From: Tianweitania sp. UT-5YL-CI-8
GTDB taxonomy: Bacteria; Pseudomonadota; Alphaproteobacteria; Rhizobiales; Rhizobiaceae
Length of the DNA stretch: 64,000 nucleotides
Direction of reading: 5' to 3'
NCBI RefSeq assembly: GCF_030010215.1
Contig: NZ_JASCRR010000002.1
Location: forward strand, 62,001 to 126,000
Shown here: positions 15,391-25,335 of the stretch, piece by piece
How positions within the stretch are numbered: position 1 is the stretch's first letter
How the letters are laid out: the number at the start of each line of letters is the position of its first letter
Program-made: the position numbers and the translations under genes
The notes under the pieces: generated by a model
The model's database searches: none
What the model was told of the DNA's origin: nothing
The model's input: only the letters and a program-made list of their open reading frames with translations

Positions 15391-17676
15391 ATGAGCAAAA
15401 AGCGGCCTGACGGGATTGAGCGCTACACCGCACCGGCGGGGGGTTGGGGTGCACTCAAGGCCGTTGCCAAAACGCTGGCACACCAGCAGATCATCGCCGA
15501 AGGCACTGCGACGCTGCTGAAGGCCAACCAGCCTGGGGGATTCGATTGCCCCGGCTGTGCCTGGCCCGACCCCAAACACACCAGCTCTTTTGAATTCTGC
15601 GAGAATGGCGCGAAGGCGATCACGTGGGAATCAACAGCTAAACGCGTTGCACCCGATTTCTTTGCCGCGCATACCGTGACGGATCTCTGGGACTGGACGG
15701 ATCACAAACTTGAAGACCAAGGACGCCTTACCCATCCCCTGATCTACGACCACAGCAGTGATCGCTATGTGCCGATTGAATGGAACGACGCATTCGTCCG
15801 CATAGCGGCCGGTCTAAACAGCCTGCCCAGCCCCGATATGGCGGAGTTCTACACGTCCGGCCGCGCCTCCAACGAGGCCGCATTTCTGTTCCAGTTGTTC
15901 GTGCGGGCCTATGGCACCAACAATTTCCCCGACTGTTCAAACATGTGTCATGAGGCAACCAGCGTCGGCCTGCCGCTGTCGATAGGTGTTGGCAAGGGCA
16001 CGGTAACGCTTGAGGATTTCGACCAAGCCGATGCGATCTTCTCCTTTGGTCACAATCCCGGCACCAACCATCCGCGCATGATGACTACACTCCATGAGGC
16101 GTCGCGCCGGGGCGTGCCCATCGTGGTCTTCAATCCGCTAAAGGAGCGTGCTCTGGAGCGGTTTGCCGCCCCGCAGGACCCGATCGAGATGACGACCCTG
16201 TCGTCCACCCCAATCGCATTGGCCTATCACCAGGTTCGCACCGGCGGCGATCTGGCGGCGCTCAAAGGCCTGATGAAGCGGATCTTCGAGCGCGACGCTG
16301 CCGATATCGCAGCCGGTGGAGCCGGCGTGCTCGATCGCGACTTCATCAGCGCTCATACCATCGGGTTGGACGAGCTAAAGAGCAATGTCGAGCGAACGGC
16401 TTGGTCGGAGATCATCGAAAAGTCCGGCCTGCCGTTCAAGGCGCTGGACAGCGCCGTCGATGTCTATCTCAACGCGAAAAATGTCATTCTCTGCTACGGT
16501 ATGGGCATTACCCAACATGCCCATGGGACGGCCAATGTGCAGCAGCTAGCCAATTTCCTGATGCTGCGCGGCAATATCGGACGGCCCGGCGCCGGCATAT
16601 GTCCGTTACGAGGTCACTCCAACGTTCAGGGCGACCGGACGGTTGGCATTACTGAAATCCCAAATGCGGCTCTTCTTGACGGCATGGAGAAAGCCTTCGG
16701 TTTTCGCCCGCCTGCTGAAAAGGGACACACTGCCGTGGAGGCCATAGAAGCCATTATCGACGGTAGGTCGAAAGCCCTTGTCTGTCTTGGCGGTAATCTC
16801 GCCGTTGCCATGTCAGATCCCGAAGCGACATTTGAGGGCATGCGAAAGCTCGATCTGGCCGTCCATCTCGCGACAAAGCTCAATCGCTCGCACCTGCTCC
16901 TGGCAAAGACGTCAATCATCCTCCCGGTTTTGGGCCGGACGGATTTGGACATTCAGGCGACAGGCCGCCAATTCGTTACGGTGGAAGACTCCATGTCTAT
17001 GGTGCACGCGTCGCGGGGGTTCCTCAAACCGCCAAGCGACCAGCTCCGCTCGGAACCCTGGATAGTTGCCAGTATGGCCAAGGCGACGCTTGGCGACCGG
17101 TACGCCATCGATTGGGAGGGGATGGGTGGCGATTACGAGCGTATCCGCAACAAGATCGAAATCGTCTTTCCCGATTTTCATGATTTCAACAGACGCGTGA
17201 AGACCCCCGGAGGTTTCCGCCTCACTGTGGCCGCATCGGAACGGGTGTGGAATACTCCTTCAGGCAAGGCCGAATTTCTTGTCGCGCCTGGCTTGGACGA
17301 GGACGCCCGCTTGCGCGACCCTGATGCGCTGGTGCTGACCACCCTGCGCAGCCATGACCAGTACAACACCACTATATACGGCCTCGACGACCGTTATCGT
17401 GGCGTCTTCGGCCGACGCGATGTGATCTTCATGAATCGCAAGGACTTGGAAACGCGCGGCCTTGCCGACGGCGACCTGATCGACATCGAAGCGATTTCTG
17501 AAAATGGTTCAAGGAATGTAACCGGGTTCACCGCGGTTGCTTATGATATCCCGCCCGGCTCAGTAGCCGGATATTATCCCGAGATGAACAAGGTCATTGC
17601 GCTGGCGGACTATGATCGAAAATCAGGAACACCATCTTACAAGGGTGTCCCAATAAGAATACGGGCCTCCGGTTGA
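15391..17676 (+). CDS. FdhF/YdeP-family molybdopterin oxidoreductase
   Basis: Large cytoplasmic molybdopterin-bis-guanine-dinucleotide enzyme of 761 residues with no twin-arginine signal. It starts with the YdeP-type block FDCPGCAWPD, whose Cys residues may be structural. The body has the MGD-binding stretches FYTSGRASNEAA, CHEATSVGLP, GHNPGTNHPRM and CPLRGHSNVQGDRTVGI, and a C-terminal MopB domain with LRSHDQYNTTIYG. The ATG at 15391 is chosen over 15352 because GGAGTGGGA precedes it. YdeP is linked to acid resistance in E. coli, but the reaction of this family is not known. Divergent from an MFS gene. Confidence 0.88.
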   Translation: MSKKRPDGIERYTAPAGGWGALKAVAKTLAHQQIIAEGTATLLKANQPGGFDCPGCAWPDPKHTSSFEFCENGAKAITWESTAKRVAPDFFAAHTVTDLWDWTDHKLEDQGRLTHPLIYDHSSDRYVPIEWNDAFVRIAAGLNSLPSPDMAEFYTSGRASNEAAFLFQLFVRAYGTNNFPDCSNMCHEATSVGLPLSIGVGKGTVTLEDFDQADAIFSFGHNPGTNHPRMMTTLHEASRRGVPIVVFNPLKERALERFAAPQDPIEMTTLSSTPIALAYHQVRTGGDLAALKGLMKRIFERDAADIAAGGAGVLDRDFISAHTIGLDELKSNVERTAWSEIIEKSGLPFKALDSAVDVYLNAKNVILCYGMGITQHAHGTANVQQLANFLMLRGNIGRPGAGICPLRGHSNVQGDRTVGITEIPNAALLDGMEKAFGFRPPAEKGHTAVEAIEAIIDGRSKALVCLGGNLAVAMSDPEATFEGMRKLDLAVHLATKLNRSHLLLAKTSIILPVLGRTDLDIQATGRQFVTVEDSMSMVHASRGFLKPPSDQLRSEPWIVASMAKATLGDRYAIDWEGMGGDYERIRNKIEIVFPDFHDFNRRVKTPGGFRLTVAASERVWNTPSGKAEFLVAPGLDEDARLRDPDALVLTTLRSHDQYNTTIYGLDDRYRGVFGRRDVIFMNRKDLETRGLADGDLIDIEAISENGSRNVTGFTAVAYDIPPGSVAGYYPEMNKVIALADYDRKSGTPSYKGVPIRIRASG

Positions 17677-17889
17677 CAGGAACTTAACTGACCCGAAATG
17701 AGTGATTGATCGCAGCCTTAATCCAATATTCGACGAAGCAACGCGTCTAGGCAAGGTCGCCAACGGGAACGTTGGTCCGACACCGGCAAAATCAGGTGAG
17801 TGTTCGGCGCGGTGGTCGCTTTTAGATAGACCCAACTATCGCCAGGCCTCGTCGCTGCAAGCCCCTCCGGTCTGTCCGATACGGGCAAT
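17677..17889. other. Spacer after the oxidoreductase gene
   Basis: About 210 bases with no recognised gene, terminator or repeat; it leads into the RraA-like remnant. Confidence 0.4.
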
Positions 17890-18345
17890 GGCAAAATCAA
17901 TATCGCCGCCAATAGAGCGTTTCGCGCTATTCCGACGTCGCTGATCAGCGACCGCCTGGACCGTTGCTGGACAGCATCGACCTCCAGTGGCTTTATCACG
18001 GCCCGGATGGTCGGTATCGCATTGACGGTGAGGACCCAGCCCGGCGACAACTTGGCTCGCCATAAGCACTGGACATTGCACGTCTTGGTAAGATCCTCGT
18101 TGGCGATGGCGGTGGCGATACCAGTCGTGCACTCGCCACCTAACCATGAAGGAAACTCGTCCAGATGCGTGGTAGACTTCGTGATAGATGGCGCGATCCG
18201 TAACATTGACGCGTCCAATGGCTCAACGTTCGGATGCTTCGAGAGGGCAAGTATGCACCGAGGTCCATATAAAAATAGTGATGGAACGATGAACGTGCCG
18301 GTCAACCCCGGCTTTTATGTCGTTAACTCCGGAGACGCGCTAGCG
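17890..18345 (+). pseudogene. RraA-like/HMG-aldolase family remnant
   Basis: One plus-strand frame encodes recognisable pieces of a RraA-like (4-hydroxy-4-methyl-2-oxoglutarate aldolase/RNase E regulator-like) protein: AFRAIPTSLISDRLDR, ARMVGIALTVRTQPGDNL, then VIDGAIRNID, HRGPYK and MNVPVNPGFYVVNSGD. Between HKHWTLHVL and VVDFVIDGAIRN the sequence is too short and unlike the family, so an internal deletion has removed the centre, including much of the active site. No start with a ribosome site was found and the frame runs on past the family end. Non-functional remnant, facing the DSD1-type gene. Confidence 0.75.
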
Positions 18346-18400
18346 AGCCTGCTAAATTTCACTTGCGTTTGCGTCGGATCTGCTCGGCATCGACCGGCAT

Positions 18401-19549
18401 TCAATCTGAACGGCCACGACCTTCTATCGGCCATATCGCTTCCAGCCGGTCGCCGCGTACGAGGTGGATTACATCATGGAGATTGGCGGTGGGGTCACAA
18501 TGAGGCACTGTGCATTCAATGTGGCTGCCAACCGACGGCGACGAAACGCCCTCATGCGGCACGAGTTTGCCAAATTCATCGCCGACCCAGGCGATTGTGC
18601 CAATTTCTTTACCGTCCAAGAATGCGCGAGGCTGGGGGCCGTCGATGGCGAAGCTCTTGCTGCCGCCATCGGTAATAGCCTCGCCCTTCGCGTTGTGGGC
18701 GATGACGGTGACCGCGACAAACATCGAAAAGTCGAAGACCGGCCCGTTGTCGCCGTGCAAGTCTACCGGCCGGTAGCCCTCATCCATGAACACATAGGAG
18801 CCTGCCTGAACCTCAGTCAAAAGCTGGTCCTCGAAGTCAAGCGCGTGGCTGCCGGTGCCTCCGCCAGTGACGATGCGCGGAGTGCAGCCGGCCTCGGCCA
18901 GGCCGGCTAGGATGGCGGTCAGCCGCTGACTCGCGGCGCCGTTGACCCGGCGGCGCTCCGCGCATGAATGCACGTGCTGCACATGCCCGGCGTAGGCCTG
19001 CACGCCAGCATAGATCAGCCCGGCCTCGGCAGCGATCATCCGTGCCAATGCCACGGCCTCCTGCGACGTGGTGACACCTGTGCGGCCAAGGCCGGTGTCG
19101 CAATCGACGAGCACCGCGATCGTTGTCCCCGCCGTGCGTGCAGCCGCGGCAAAATCTGTAACCAGTTCCGCGCGATCCACCACCACCGTGAGCTCGCAGC
19201 CCAACGCCGCCGCCTGCGCCAGACGATCGATCTTTTGGCGGCTTGCCACTGGCGCGGTCAGCATGAGGGGGTTAATGCCAGCCTCAAACAGGGCGAGCAG
19301 TTCCCCCGGCTTCGCGCAAGCAATGCCGAAGGCCCCCTCCGCAAGTTGCGCCTTGGCGATGCTGGCGCATTTGTGCGTCTTGGCATGCGAGCGCAGCCCG
19401 ATACCTGCTTCATTGGCGAGGGCGGCCAAGGTTGCGACATTCTTTTCGAAAGCGGTTGCGTCCAATAATAGCGCTGGTGTCTCAAGCGCGGCCCGGCTTC
19501 CAGCGATACCTATCAGTCCAGCATTAAGCGCGCCGACGCCGTTGTTCAT
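18401..19549 (-). CDS. DSD1-family PLP enzyme (D-threonine aldolase/D-serine dehydratase-like)
   Basis: Fold-type III (alanine racemase-like) PLP enzyme of 382 residues. LETPALLLD opens the barrel and RSHAKTHKC carries the Schiff-base Lys. VDCDTGLGRTG, YAGVQAYAGHVQH and VTGGGTGSH follow, and the C-terminal metal site has HIECTVPHCDPTANLHD with the His and Cys typical of metal-activated members. The family cleaves or dehydrates D-beta-hydroxy amino acids. Its start overlaps the stop of the hydantoinase B gene by 4 bases. In this operon it probably processes a D-amino acid or N-carbamoyl-derived product of the upstream hydrolases; the exact substrate is inferred, not seen. Confidence 0.85.
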   Translation of the reverse strand: MNNGVGALNAGLIGIAGSRAALETPALLLDATAFEKNVATLAALANEAGIGLRSHAKTHKCASIAKAQLAEGAFGIACAKPGELLALFEAGINPLMLTAPVASRQKIDRLAQAAALGCELTVVVDRAELVTDFAAAARTAGTTIAVLVDCDTGLGRTGVTTSQEAVALARMIAAEAGLIYAGVQAYAGHVQHVHSCAERRRVNGAASQRLTAILAGLAEAGCTPRIVTGGGTGSHALDFEDQLLTEVQAGSYVFMDEGYRPVDLHGDNGPVFDFSMFVAVTVIAHNAKGEAITDGGSKSFAIDGPQPRAFLDGKEIGTIAWVGDEFGKLVPHEGVSSPSVGSHIECTVPHCDPTANLHDVIHLVRGDRLEAIWPIEGRGRSD

Positions 19550-21282
19550 GCCACCGCCCCCTGCAGATTTTCAGAACGCAAGGCGCGCGTTGCAACCTCG
19601 TCGATAGTCAGCGTAGCAGCATTGATGACCACGCCATAGTCGAGGGCGGCAGCATTCAACGTCACCTTTTCATCGATGACGTCGGCCAGGACGCGGTTGG
19701 GTTCGCGTTCAAGTGCAGCGCCAAAACCGCCGCCACCCGCACCGATCAGCCGGAAGATGTCGCCGGCGCGCGCCGTGAAGGCATGCATCGGCATTGCCGG
19801 GAGTATGCGTTCGCTACCGTCCGCCGCCACGAGAATGTGCGCGGAGGGCGCGCCAACGCTGCCGCCATCGATGCCGAAGGGTGGATGGTCGCGACGGTCA
19901 CCGCGCAGGTTGAAGCTTGTGTCTTGCTGGAAGCGGAACTCACGGATGAAGGCCAGCCCGCCGCGATTGCGTCCCGCCCCCCCGGAATCCGTCACGAAGC
20001 CGTAGCGCACGATCTCGACCGGCATCTCCGCCTCGATCATCTCGACCGGTTGGTTGGAGATGTTGGCGGCCGGATTGGAGATGCCCTCGATGCCGTCGCG
20101 GTCGGCGCGTGCGCCCCAGGTGCCGACGAGCATCTCGTTGAGCACGAACTGCCGGCCTTGATGTGTCCCACCGGCAGCCATCAGGAACGGCCCGCCCTCT
20201 GAGCCGCCGATAGCACGCTCCGGTACCACCTTGGCGAGAGCCTGCATTATCGTGTCGAAGACGCGGTAACCGACGACGCCGCGCGCGCCGCAGGCAGCGG
20301 GAAACAGCGGATTGAGCAGGCTGCCTTCCGGCGCTCGAACGGTGATCGGTTTCAGGTAGCCGTCGCAATTGGGGATGTCGCGGCGCGACAGGCACCGAAT
20401 AGCGGTGAAGGCGGCCGATTCCGGCAGCGAGATCGGACAGTTGATGCTTGCCGCCACCTGATCGGAGGTGCCGGCAAAGTCAATATCGATCGTGTCGTCG
20501 GCGATGGTAACCGTGGCGCGGATACGGATCGGCACCGGATTGTCGCCTAGCCCGTCGAGATAGTCCTCGCCGACATAGACGCCATTCGGCAACTCGCGGA
20601 TCGTCTCGCGCATCATCGCCTCCGCATGGTCGTGCAGCGCCTGTATATAGACGGGAAAGTCGGCGCCATGGCGCTCGACCAGCCCGATCAGGCCCTTTTC
20701 GGCTGTGGTGCAGGCGGCGATCTGGGCGCGCAGATCGCCCAGCACCTCGACAGGCTGGCGCGTGTTGGATTCGATCAGGCCAAGCAGCGTTCGGTTGGGC
20801 CGACCCGCTTCATGCAGCTTCATCAGCGGGATGCGCAGCCCTTCCTGCTGGATTTCGGTTGCGTAAATGGCAACGCTGCCCGGCACAATGCCGCCCAGGT
20901 CGGTGTGGTGGGCAACTGTTACGGCGAAACCCGCCAGCGCGCCATCGTGGAAAATCGGCTTCAGAACATAGACGTCCGGCAGATGCTGCCCACCCGAGCC
21001 ATAGGGGTCGTTGGTAATGAAGATATCGCCGGGCGCCATGTCGTCACCGTAGCGCTCTGTAAGAAAACGCATGACGCGTGGGAACGAGCAGAGCTGGATC
21101 GGCAGCGTCAGTCCCTGCGCGATGACGTGGCCATCTGGATCGCATAGGCCCGTGGAATAGTCCATGATGTCGCGCACTACAGGTGAATAAGCGCTGCGCA
21201 TGATGATCAGCGCCATCTCATCGGCGATAGACGACAAGCCGTTTCGAATGACTTCTAGCGTGATCGGATCGACGCGTTTCAT
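19546..21282 (-). CDS. hyuB: Hydantoinase B/oxoprolinase family protein
   Basis: ATP-dependent hydantoinase/oxoprolinase B subunit of 578 residues. Family blocks are DPITLEVIRNGLSSIADEM at the start, ITNDPYGSGGQHLPDV, GSEGGPFLMAAGG and GGAGRNRGGLAFIREF, and GAGGGGFGAALERE near the end. It pairs with the A subunit immediately upstream (4-base overlap) to open 5-oxo-L-proline-, hydantoin- or N-methylhydantoin-like rings using ATP. The following gene is a DSD1-type PLP enzyme and the preceding genes are a TRAP transporter, so the ring compound is probably imported. Confidence 0.92.
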   Translation of the reverse strand: MKRVDPITLEVIRNGLSSIADEMALIIMRSAYSPVVRDIMDYSTGLCDPDGHVIAQGLTLPIQLCSFPRVMRFLTERYGDDMAPGDIFITNDPYGSGGQHLPDVYVLKPIFHDGALAGFAVTVAHHTDLGGIVPGSVAIYATEIQQEGLRIPLMKLHEAGRPNRTLLGLIESNTRQPVEVLGDLRAQIAACTTAEKGLIGLVERHGADFPVYIQALHDHAEAMMRETIRELPNGVYVGEDYLDGLGDNPVPIRIRATVTIADDTIDIDFAGTSDQVAASINCPISLPESAAFTAIRCLSRRDIPNCDGYLKPITVRAPEGSLLNPLFPAACGARGVVGYRVFDTIMQALAKVVPERAIGGSEGGPFLMAAGGTHQGRQFVLNEMLVGTWGARADRDGIEGISNPAANISNQPVEMIEAEMPVEIVRYGFVTDSGGAGRNRGGLAFIREFRFQQDTSFNLRGDRRDHPPFGIDGGSVGAPSAHILVAADGSERILPAMPMHAFTARAGDIFRLIGAGGGGFGAALEREPNRVLADVIDEKVTLNAAALDYGVVINAATLTIDEVATRALRSENLQGAVA

Positions 21283-23354
21283 GAAGTGACCTCGATCTCG
21301 ATGTTACCGCCGGCGTCGAGCCGAGCGGAAGCTCTGGGCGGGACGACGCAGGTGCAGTCGTAGTCCTCAATGATGAACGGCCCTAACCGCGGCCTCAGGT
21401 TGAGCGCCTCGCGGCCAATGACGGGCGTCATGGCGGGCTCGCGACCAAATGTGACCAGCCGGTCGCGGCGCTCGAAGGCCGGCGCGGGTCCAAAACGCGT
21501 GATCTTCGAGGCCGTCGGCACCCGCACATTCATCCGCGCGTTGACGACCTGCACGGGATCGTCTGTGGAACGGTGGCCATAGGTACGCTCATGCTCGCGA
21601 TGGAAGCCCTCGACGAGGGCGTCAATGTCGCCGCTGCCCGTGTCGTCGGCGATATTCAGCTCATAGGCTTGCCCGAAGTAGCGCAGGTCGGCACTGAACC
21701 GGAACTCCGCGAACGTCGTGTCGTAGCCGTCGGCCGTCAGTGTCGAGACGGCGTGGGAGCGAAGTGTCGCCTCGAGACAGGGCAGCAGGTCCGCATTGAG
21801 CCGCGCGGCGTCGGCCAGCAGCGGCTGGACGAATTCCTGCTCTACATCGGAACGCAGCAGGCCGAAGCCAGAGAATACCCCGGCCGCCAGAGGCACCACG
21901 ATGCTGCGGATGCCGAGCGCCGACGCGATATCGGCTGCCACCACCGGGCCATTTCCGCCGAAAGCCACCAGTGTGAAGTCGCGTGGATCGCGGCCGCGAT
22001 AGGTGGAGACGGCCTTGACCGCGCGCGTCATGGTGGAAACGGCAAGCGTCAGCACGCCGCGAGCGGTGGTCAGCAGGTTCTGGCCGAGCGGATCGGCAAT
22101 TTGGCTGCGCAGCGCGGCCCGGCCAGCGTCGGCATCGACTTTGATCGAGCCGCCCGCCAGGGTCACATCGTTGATATAGCCGAGGGTTACGAAGACGTCG
22201 GTGAGCGTCGCGCGCGTACCGCCCCGGCCGTAGCAGACAGGGCCCGGCATCGCGCCGGCGCTTTCGGGGCCGACCGTGACGCGGCCCAGACCGTCGAGCG
22301 ACACGAGACTGCCGCCTCCCGCGCCGATCTCCGACACGTCGATGAAAGGCATTTTGATCGGGTAGCCGCCGCCCTTGACCAGCTTACTGGACAGGTTAAT
22401 GCCTGCGCCGACCTCGTATTCGTCGGTCCGCGCAGCCTCACCGTTCTCGATCAAGGCCGCCTTGGCGGTCGTGCCGCCCATGTCGAAGGAGATGATGTTT
22501 GCGCCACGGTCCTCGCCGCGCACCAGCCGGGCACAGGCGATGACGCCTGCCGCCGGTCCGGACTCGACCAGCGAGGCAGCGCGCTTGACTGATGCCGCCA
22601 GCCGCATGATGCCGCCGCCCGAATGCATCATCTCGATCGGCGCCGTCACGCCGATTTCCGTCAACCGGCCCGCCAGCGCCTCGGCATAGTTACGAATGAC
22701 CGGGCCAACATAGGCGTTCACCACGGCCGTCGACGTGCGCTCGTATTCGCGGATTTCGGGCAAGATTTCTGAGCCCCGACAGATGTAGACACTATTACCG
22801 AGGACGTCGCGCAGAATCTCCTCGGTACGGATTTCGTGCGCGGCGTTGGCATAGGCGTGCAGATAGCTGATGGCGACCGCCTCGACCCGCTCAGCCCGGA
22901 AACGCTCGGCGGCACACACGACGTCGTCCTCGTCGAGAGGGATCCGCACCTTGCCGTCAGGTCCAAGCCGCTCACGCACCTCTAGCCGCAGCCGGCGCGG
23001 CACCAGCGGGGGCGGCTTGTCATATTGAAGATCGTAAAGCACGGGAATACGCAGCCGGCGCAGTTCCAGCACATCGCGAAAGCCTGCTGTGGTGACGAGG
23101 CCGGTCAGCGCCCCCTTGAATTCGAGGATGGTGTTGGTGGCGACGGTGGTGGCATGCACAATGACGCTGATCGCCTGCGGATCGATGCCGAGGTCGTGGA
23201 TCAATGCGCTAAGCCCGTTGGCGATGCCGCGGCTGTAATCGTCGGGTGTCGAGGCAACCTTCCGGATTTCGACTGTGCCGGAATCATCAACCAGAGCGAA
23301 GTCGGTGAACGTGCCGCCGATGTCGATGCCAATGCGATAGCTGGGGCTTGTCAT
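21279..23354 (-). CDS. hyuA: Hydantoinase A/oxoprolinase family protein
   Basis: A subunit of 691 residues with the actin-like ATPase signature at the N-terminus (RIGIDIGGTFTDFALVDD), HATTVATNTILE, ARTDEYEVGAGINL and SFDMGGTTAK, the second phosphate motif. The C-terminal domain has the usual AYELNIADD and PRLGPFIIEDYDC blocks. It would phosphorylate the substrate to drive ring opening by the B subunit. Its length is that of a stand-alone HyuA, with no fusion to HyuB. There is a 72-base gap from the TRAP large permease gene upstream and a 4-base overlap with the B gene. Confidence 0.92.
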   Translation of the reverse strand: MTSPSYRIGIDIGGTFTDFALVDDSGTVEIRKVASTPDDYSRGIANGLSALIHDLGIDPQAISVIVHATTVATNTILEFKGALTGLVTTAGFRDVLELRRLRIPVLYDLQYDKPPPLVPRRLRLEVRERLGPDGKVRIPLDEDDVVCAAERFRAERVEAVAISYLHAYANAAHEIRTEEILRDVLGNSVYICRGSEILPEIREYERTSTAVVNAYVGPVIRNYAEALAGRLTEIGVTAPIEMMHSGGGIMRLAASVKRAASLVESGPAAGVIACARLVRGEDRGANIISFDMGGTTAKAALIENGEAARTDEYEVGAGINLSSKLVKGGGYPIKMPFIDVSEIGAGGGSLVSLDGLGRVTVGPESAGAMPGPVCYGRGGTRATLTDVFVTLGYINDVTLAGGSIKVDADAGRAALRSQIADPLGQNLLTTARGVLTLAVSTMTRAVKAVSTYRGRDPRDFTLVAFGGNGPVVAADIASALGIRSIVVPLAAGVFSGFGLLRSDVEQEFVQPLLADAARLNADLLPCLEATLRSHAVSTLTADGYDTTFAEFRFSADLRYFGQAYELNIADDTGSGDIDALVEGFHREHERTYGHRSTDDPVQVVNARMNVRVPTASKITRFGPAPAFERRDRLVTFGREPAMTPVIGREALNLRPRLGPFIIEDYDCTCVVPPRASARLDAGGNIEIEVTS

Positions 23355-23426
23355 GCAATGAAACTCTTCAGATCGGGAAGGATGGGCACGTAGCGACGGC
23401 TGTCGCGTCTGTGGAAGGCAAGGGCA

Positions 23427-24710
23427 TCAGTTCAGCGCGGTCGGCAGCCAGAGCGCCAATTGGGGAAAGACGATCAGCAACGCCATCATCATCACCATCG
23501 CCAGCACGAACGGCGTCGCCCCCCACGCAATCTCGCTGATGCGACCGGTGCGTCTGATGCCCTGGATGACGAAGAGGTTGATGCCCACGGGCGGCAGGAT
23601 CATCCCCGTCTGCATCAGCACCACCAGCATGACCCCGAACCACACCCCATCGAAGCCGGCCGCGAACACGACCGGCGCGATTACGGGCACCGTCGAGATC
23701 ATCATCGCCATCTCGTCCATGAAAGCGCCGAGGATGAGATAGAAGACGATGACCGCGATCATCAGGCCGAGCGGAGGCAGATCGTAGGCTGTCACGAGAT
23801 TGACGATCGCGGTGGTCAGGCCGACCGCCGTCATCACGAAATTCAAAAAGAAAGCGGCCATCACAATGAGCATAATCATGCCGGTCGTCTTCATCGTATT
23901 TTCGACGGCGTTGACAAACATCGCGACGCTGAACCGTCTGCGAACCAGCGTCAGGACCAGCGCTGCGACGACGCCGAGTGCTGCCGATTCCGTCGCTGTG
24001 GCCCAGCCGACATAGATCGAGCCGATGACCACAATGAAGATGAAGATCGGCGGCAGGAATTCGCCAAGCATCGCGATCCGTTCAGGCCAGCCGACGCGGA
24101 CCACGCGCCCGCCGAGGCTTGGACGCAGCGTGCAGGCAAGCGCCACGACGGCCATGAACACCAGCGCCAGCAGGATGCCGGGGATGATGCCTGCCAGATA
24201 GAGCCGCGGGATCGACGTGTTGGTGATCAATCCGTAGACGATCAGGTTGATCGATGGCGGGATCAGGATGCCGAGCGTTCCTCCGGCCGCCAGCGTGCCG
24301 AGGAACAGGGAGGGGTTGTAGCCGTATTTATTCATTTGCGGCATGGCGGTGGTGCCGACTGTCGCGGCGGTGGCGACGCTCGATCCGCACATTGAGGCAA
24401 AGAGCGCCGAGGATCCGATATTGGCGTGCATCAGACCGCCGGGCATCCAGGACAGCCAGGCAGCGACGGCGGCATACATGCGGTCCGCGATGCCGGAACG
24501 CAGCAGGATTTCTCCGAGCAGCACGAAGAGCGGGATCGAGACCATGAGGAAGCTGGTGGAGGAACTCCACGCCACTTCGCCCATCGCACGCGTCAGGGGC
24601 AGGACGCTGTAGAACTCGGACAAGCCCATACCGACCAGGCCCAGACCTATGGCGATGGGCAGGCCCAACGCCAACAGCAGGATCATCGCGCAGATGGCAA
24701 AGGCGATCAT
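23427..24710 (-). CDS. dctM: TRAP transporter large membrane subunit (DctM family)
   Basis: Large TRAP permease of 427 residues with about 12 hydrophobic segments. Characteristic stretches are SIPLFVLLGEILLRSG, GGLMHANIGSSALFA, GILIPPSINLIVYG, a DEMAMMISTVP loop and GMILPPVGINLFV. It couples sodium or proton gradients to uptake of the solute delivered by the DctP protein. The start overlaps the small-subunit gene by 4 bases. It is in one operon with DctP and DctQ upstream and hydantoinase A and B downstream, which suggests the cargo is a cyclic ureide, oxoproline or a related compound. Confidence 0.93.
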   Translation of the reverse strand: MIAFAICAMILLLALGLPIAIGLGLVGMGLSEFYSVLPLTRAMGEVAWSSSTSFLMVSIPLFVLLGEILLRSGIADRMYAAVAAWLSWMPGGLMHANIGSSALFASMCGSSVATAATVGTTAMPQMNKYGYNPSLFLGTLAAGGTLGILIPPSINLIVYGLITNTSIPRLYLAGIIPGILLALVFMAVVALACTLRPSLGGRVVRVGWPERIAMLGEFLPPIFIFIVVIGSIYVGWATATESAALGVVAALVLTLVRRRFSVAMFVNAVENTMKTTGMIMLIVMAAFFLNFVMTAVGLTTAIVNLVTAYDLPPLGLMIAVIVFYLILGAFMDEMAMMISTVPVIAPVVFAAGFDGVWFGVMLVVLMQTGMILPPVGINLFVIQGIRRTGRISEIAWGATPFVLAMVMMMALLIVFPQLALWLPTALN

Positions 24711-25303
24711 GACTGCGCTCCTTGTTCGCCTGCATTGCGCTGTTCGGTGTCGGCAAGCTCAGCGGAGAGTTCCGCTTCGATGTCGGGCGCTCCGGCCAGC
24801 CGCCCGATCTGTTTCCAGTCGCCACGAAATAGTGCCGCCAGGCAGCAGCAAAGAAGAATGACCGCAACCAGCAGGAACCAACCGAGCCCCGCCACCCACA
24901 TTGCCTGCGGCACCGATTTCGGGATCGCCAGCGAGCTCTGCGAGGATGCACCAAAGCGGATGCTGGTCGTCAGCACCTCGGTGGCGAAATAGAGCATGGC
25001 CGACATGAACAGCACGGTGCCGGTGAGGCTCAAAATGTCAAACAATGCTCGGCCCCTGTCGCCGAAATGCGAATAGACCGTATCGATGCGCACATGCGCC
25101 TTGTCGAGCAGAACGGCGCCGAAGCTCCAGGCCGTGCCGACAGCGAGCGCAAAGCCCGCCAGTTCGTCGACCCCGCCAAGCGACCGGCTGAACACCTGCC
25201 GCATGACGATCTCGACCACGATCAGCGCACAGGCGATGACAATGAGGAATCCACCTGCAAGCAGGATGTATCGGGAGATGGCACGCAGCCCATTGAGTGG
25301 CAT
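24707..25303 (-). CDS. dctQ: TRAP transporter small membrane subunit (DctQ family)
   Basis: Small TRAP membrane protein of 198 residues with four hydrophobic segments. Marks are ALIVVEIVMRQVFSRSLGGVDELAGFALAVGTAWSF (shortened here) and KAHVRIDTVY, the usual second-helix block. The ATG at 25303 is used because the longer open frame upstream is arginine-rich and unlike the family, and overlaps the binding protein gene. A C-terminal cytoplasmic tail of about 45 residues rich in Ala and Glu is longer than usual. Overlaps the large subunit gene by 4 bases. Confidence 0.9.
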   Translation of the reverse strand: MPLNGLRAISRYILLAGGFLIVIACALIVVEIVMRQVFSRSLGGVDELAGFALAVGTAWSFGAVLLDKAHVRIDTVYSHFGDRGRALFDILSLTGTVLFMSAMLYFATEVLTTSIRFGASSQSSLAIPKSVPQAMWVAGLGWFLLVAVILLCCCLAALFRGDWKQIGRLAGAPDIEAELSAELADTEQRNAGEQGAQS

Positions 25304-25335
25304 GATGCTGGCTCCGTTGCCGCGCGCCGTCTCCG

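Noticed and set aside
18007-18675. Whole 222-codon plus-strand frame as an intact RraA-like gene
   Set aside because: Only parts match the family, the central region is missing, and the last third is antisense to the DSD1-type gene; recorded as a remnant instead.
21573-22592. Plus-strand open frame of 339 codons
   Set aside because: Shadow of hydantoinase A on the other strand; composition is typical of high-GC antisense frames.
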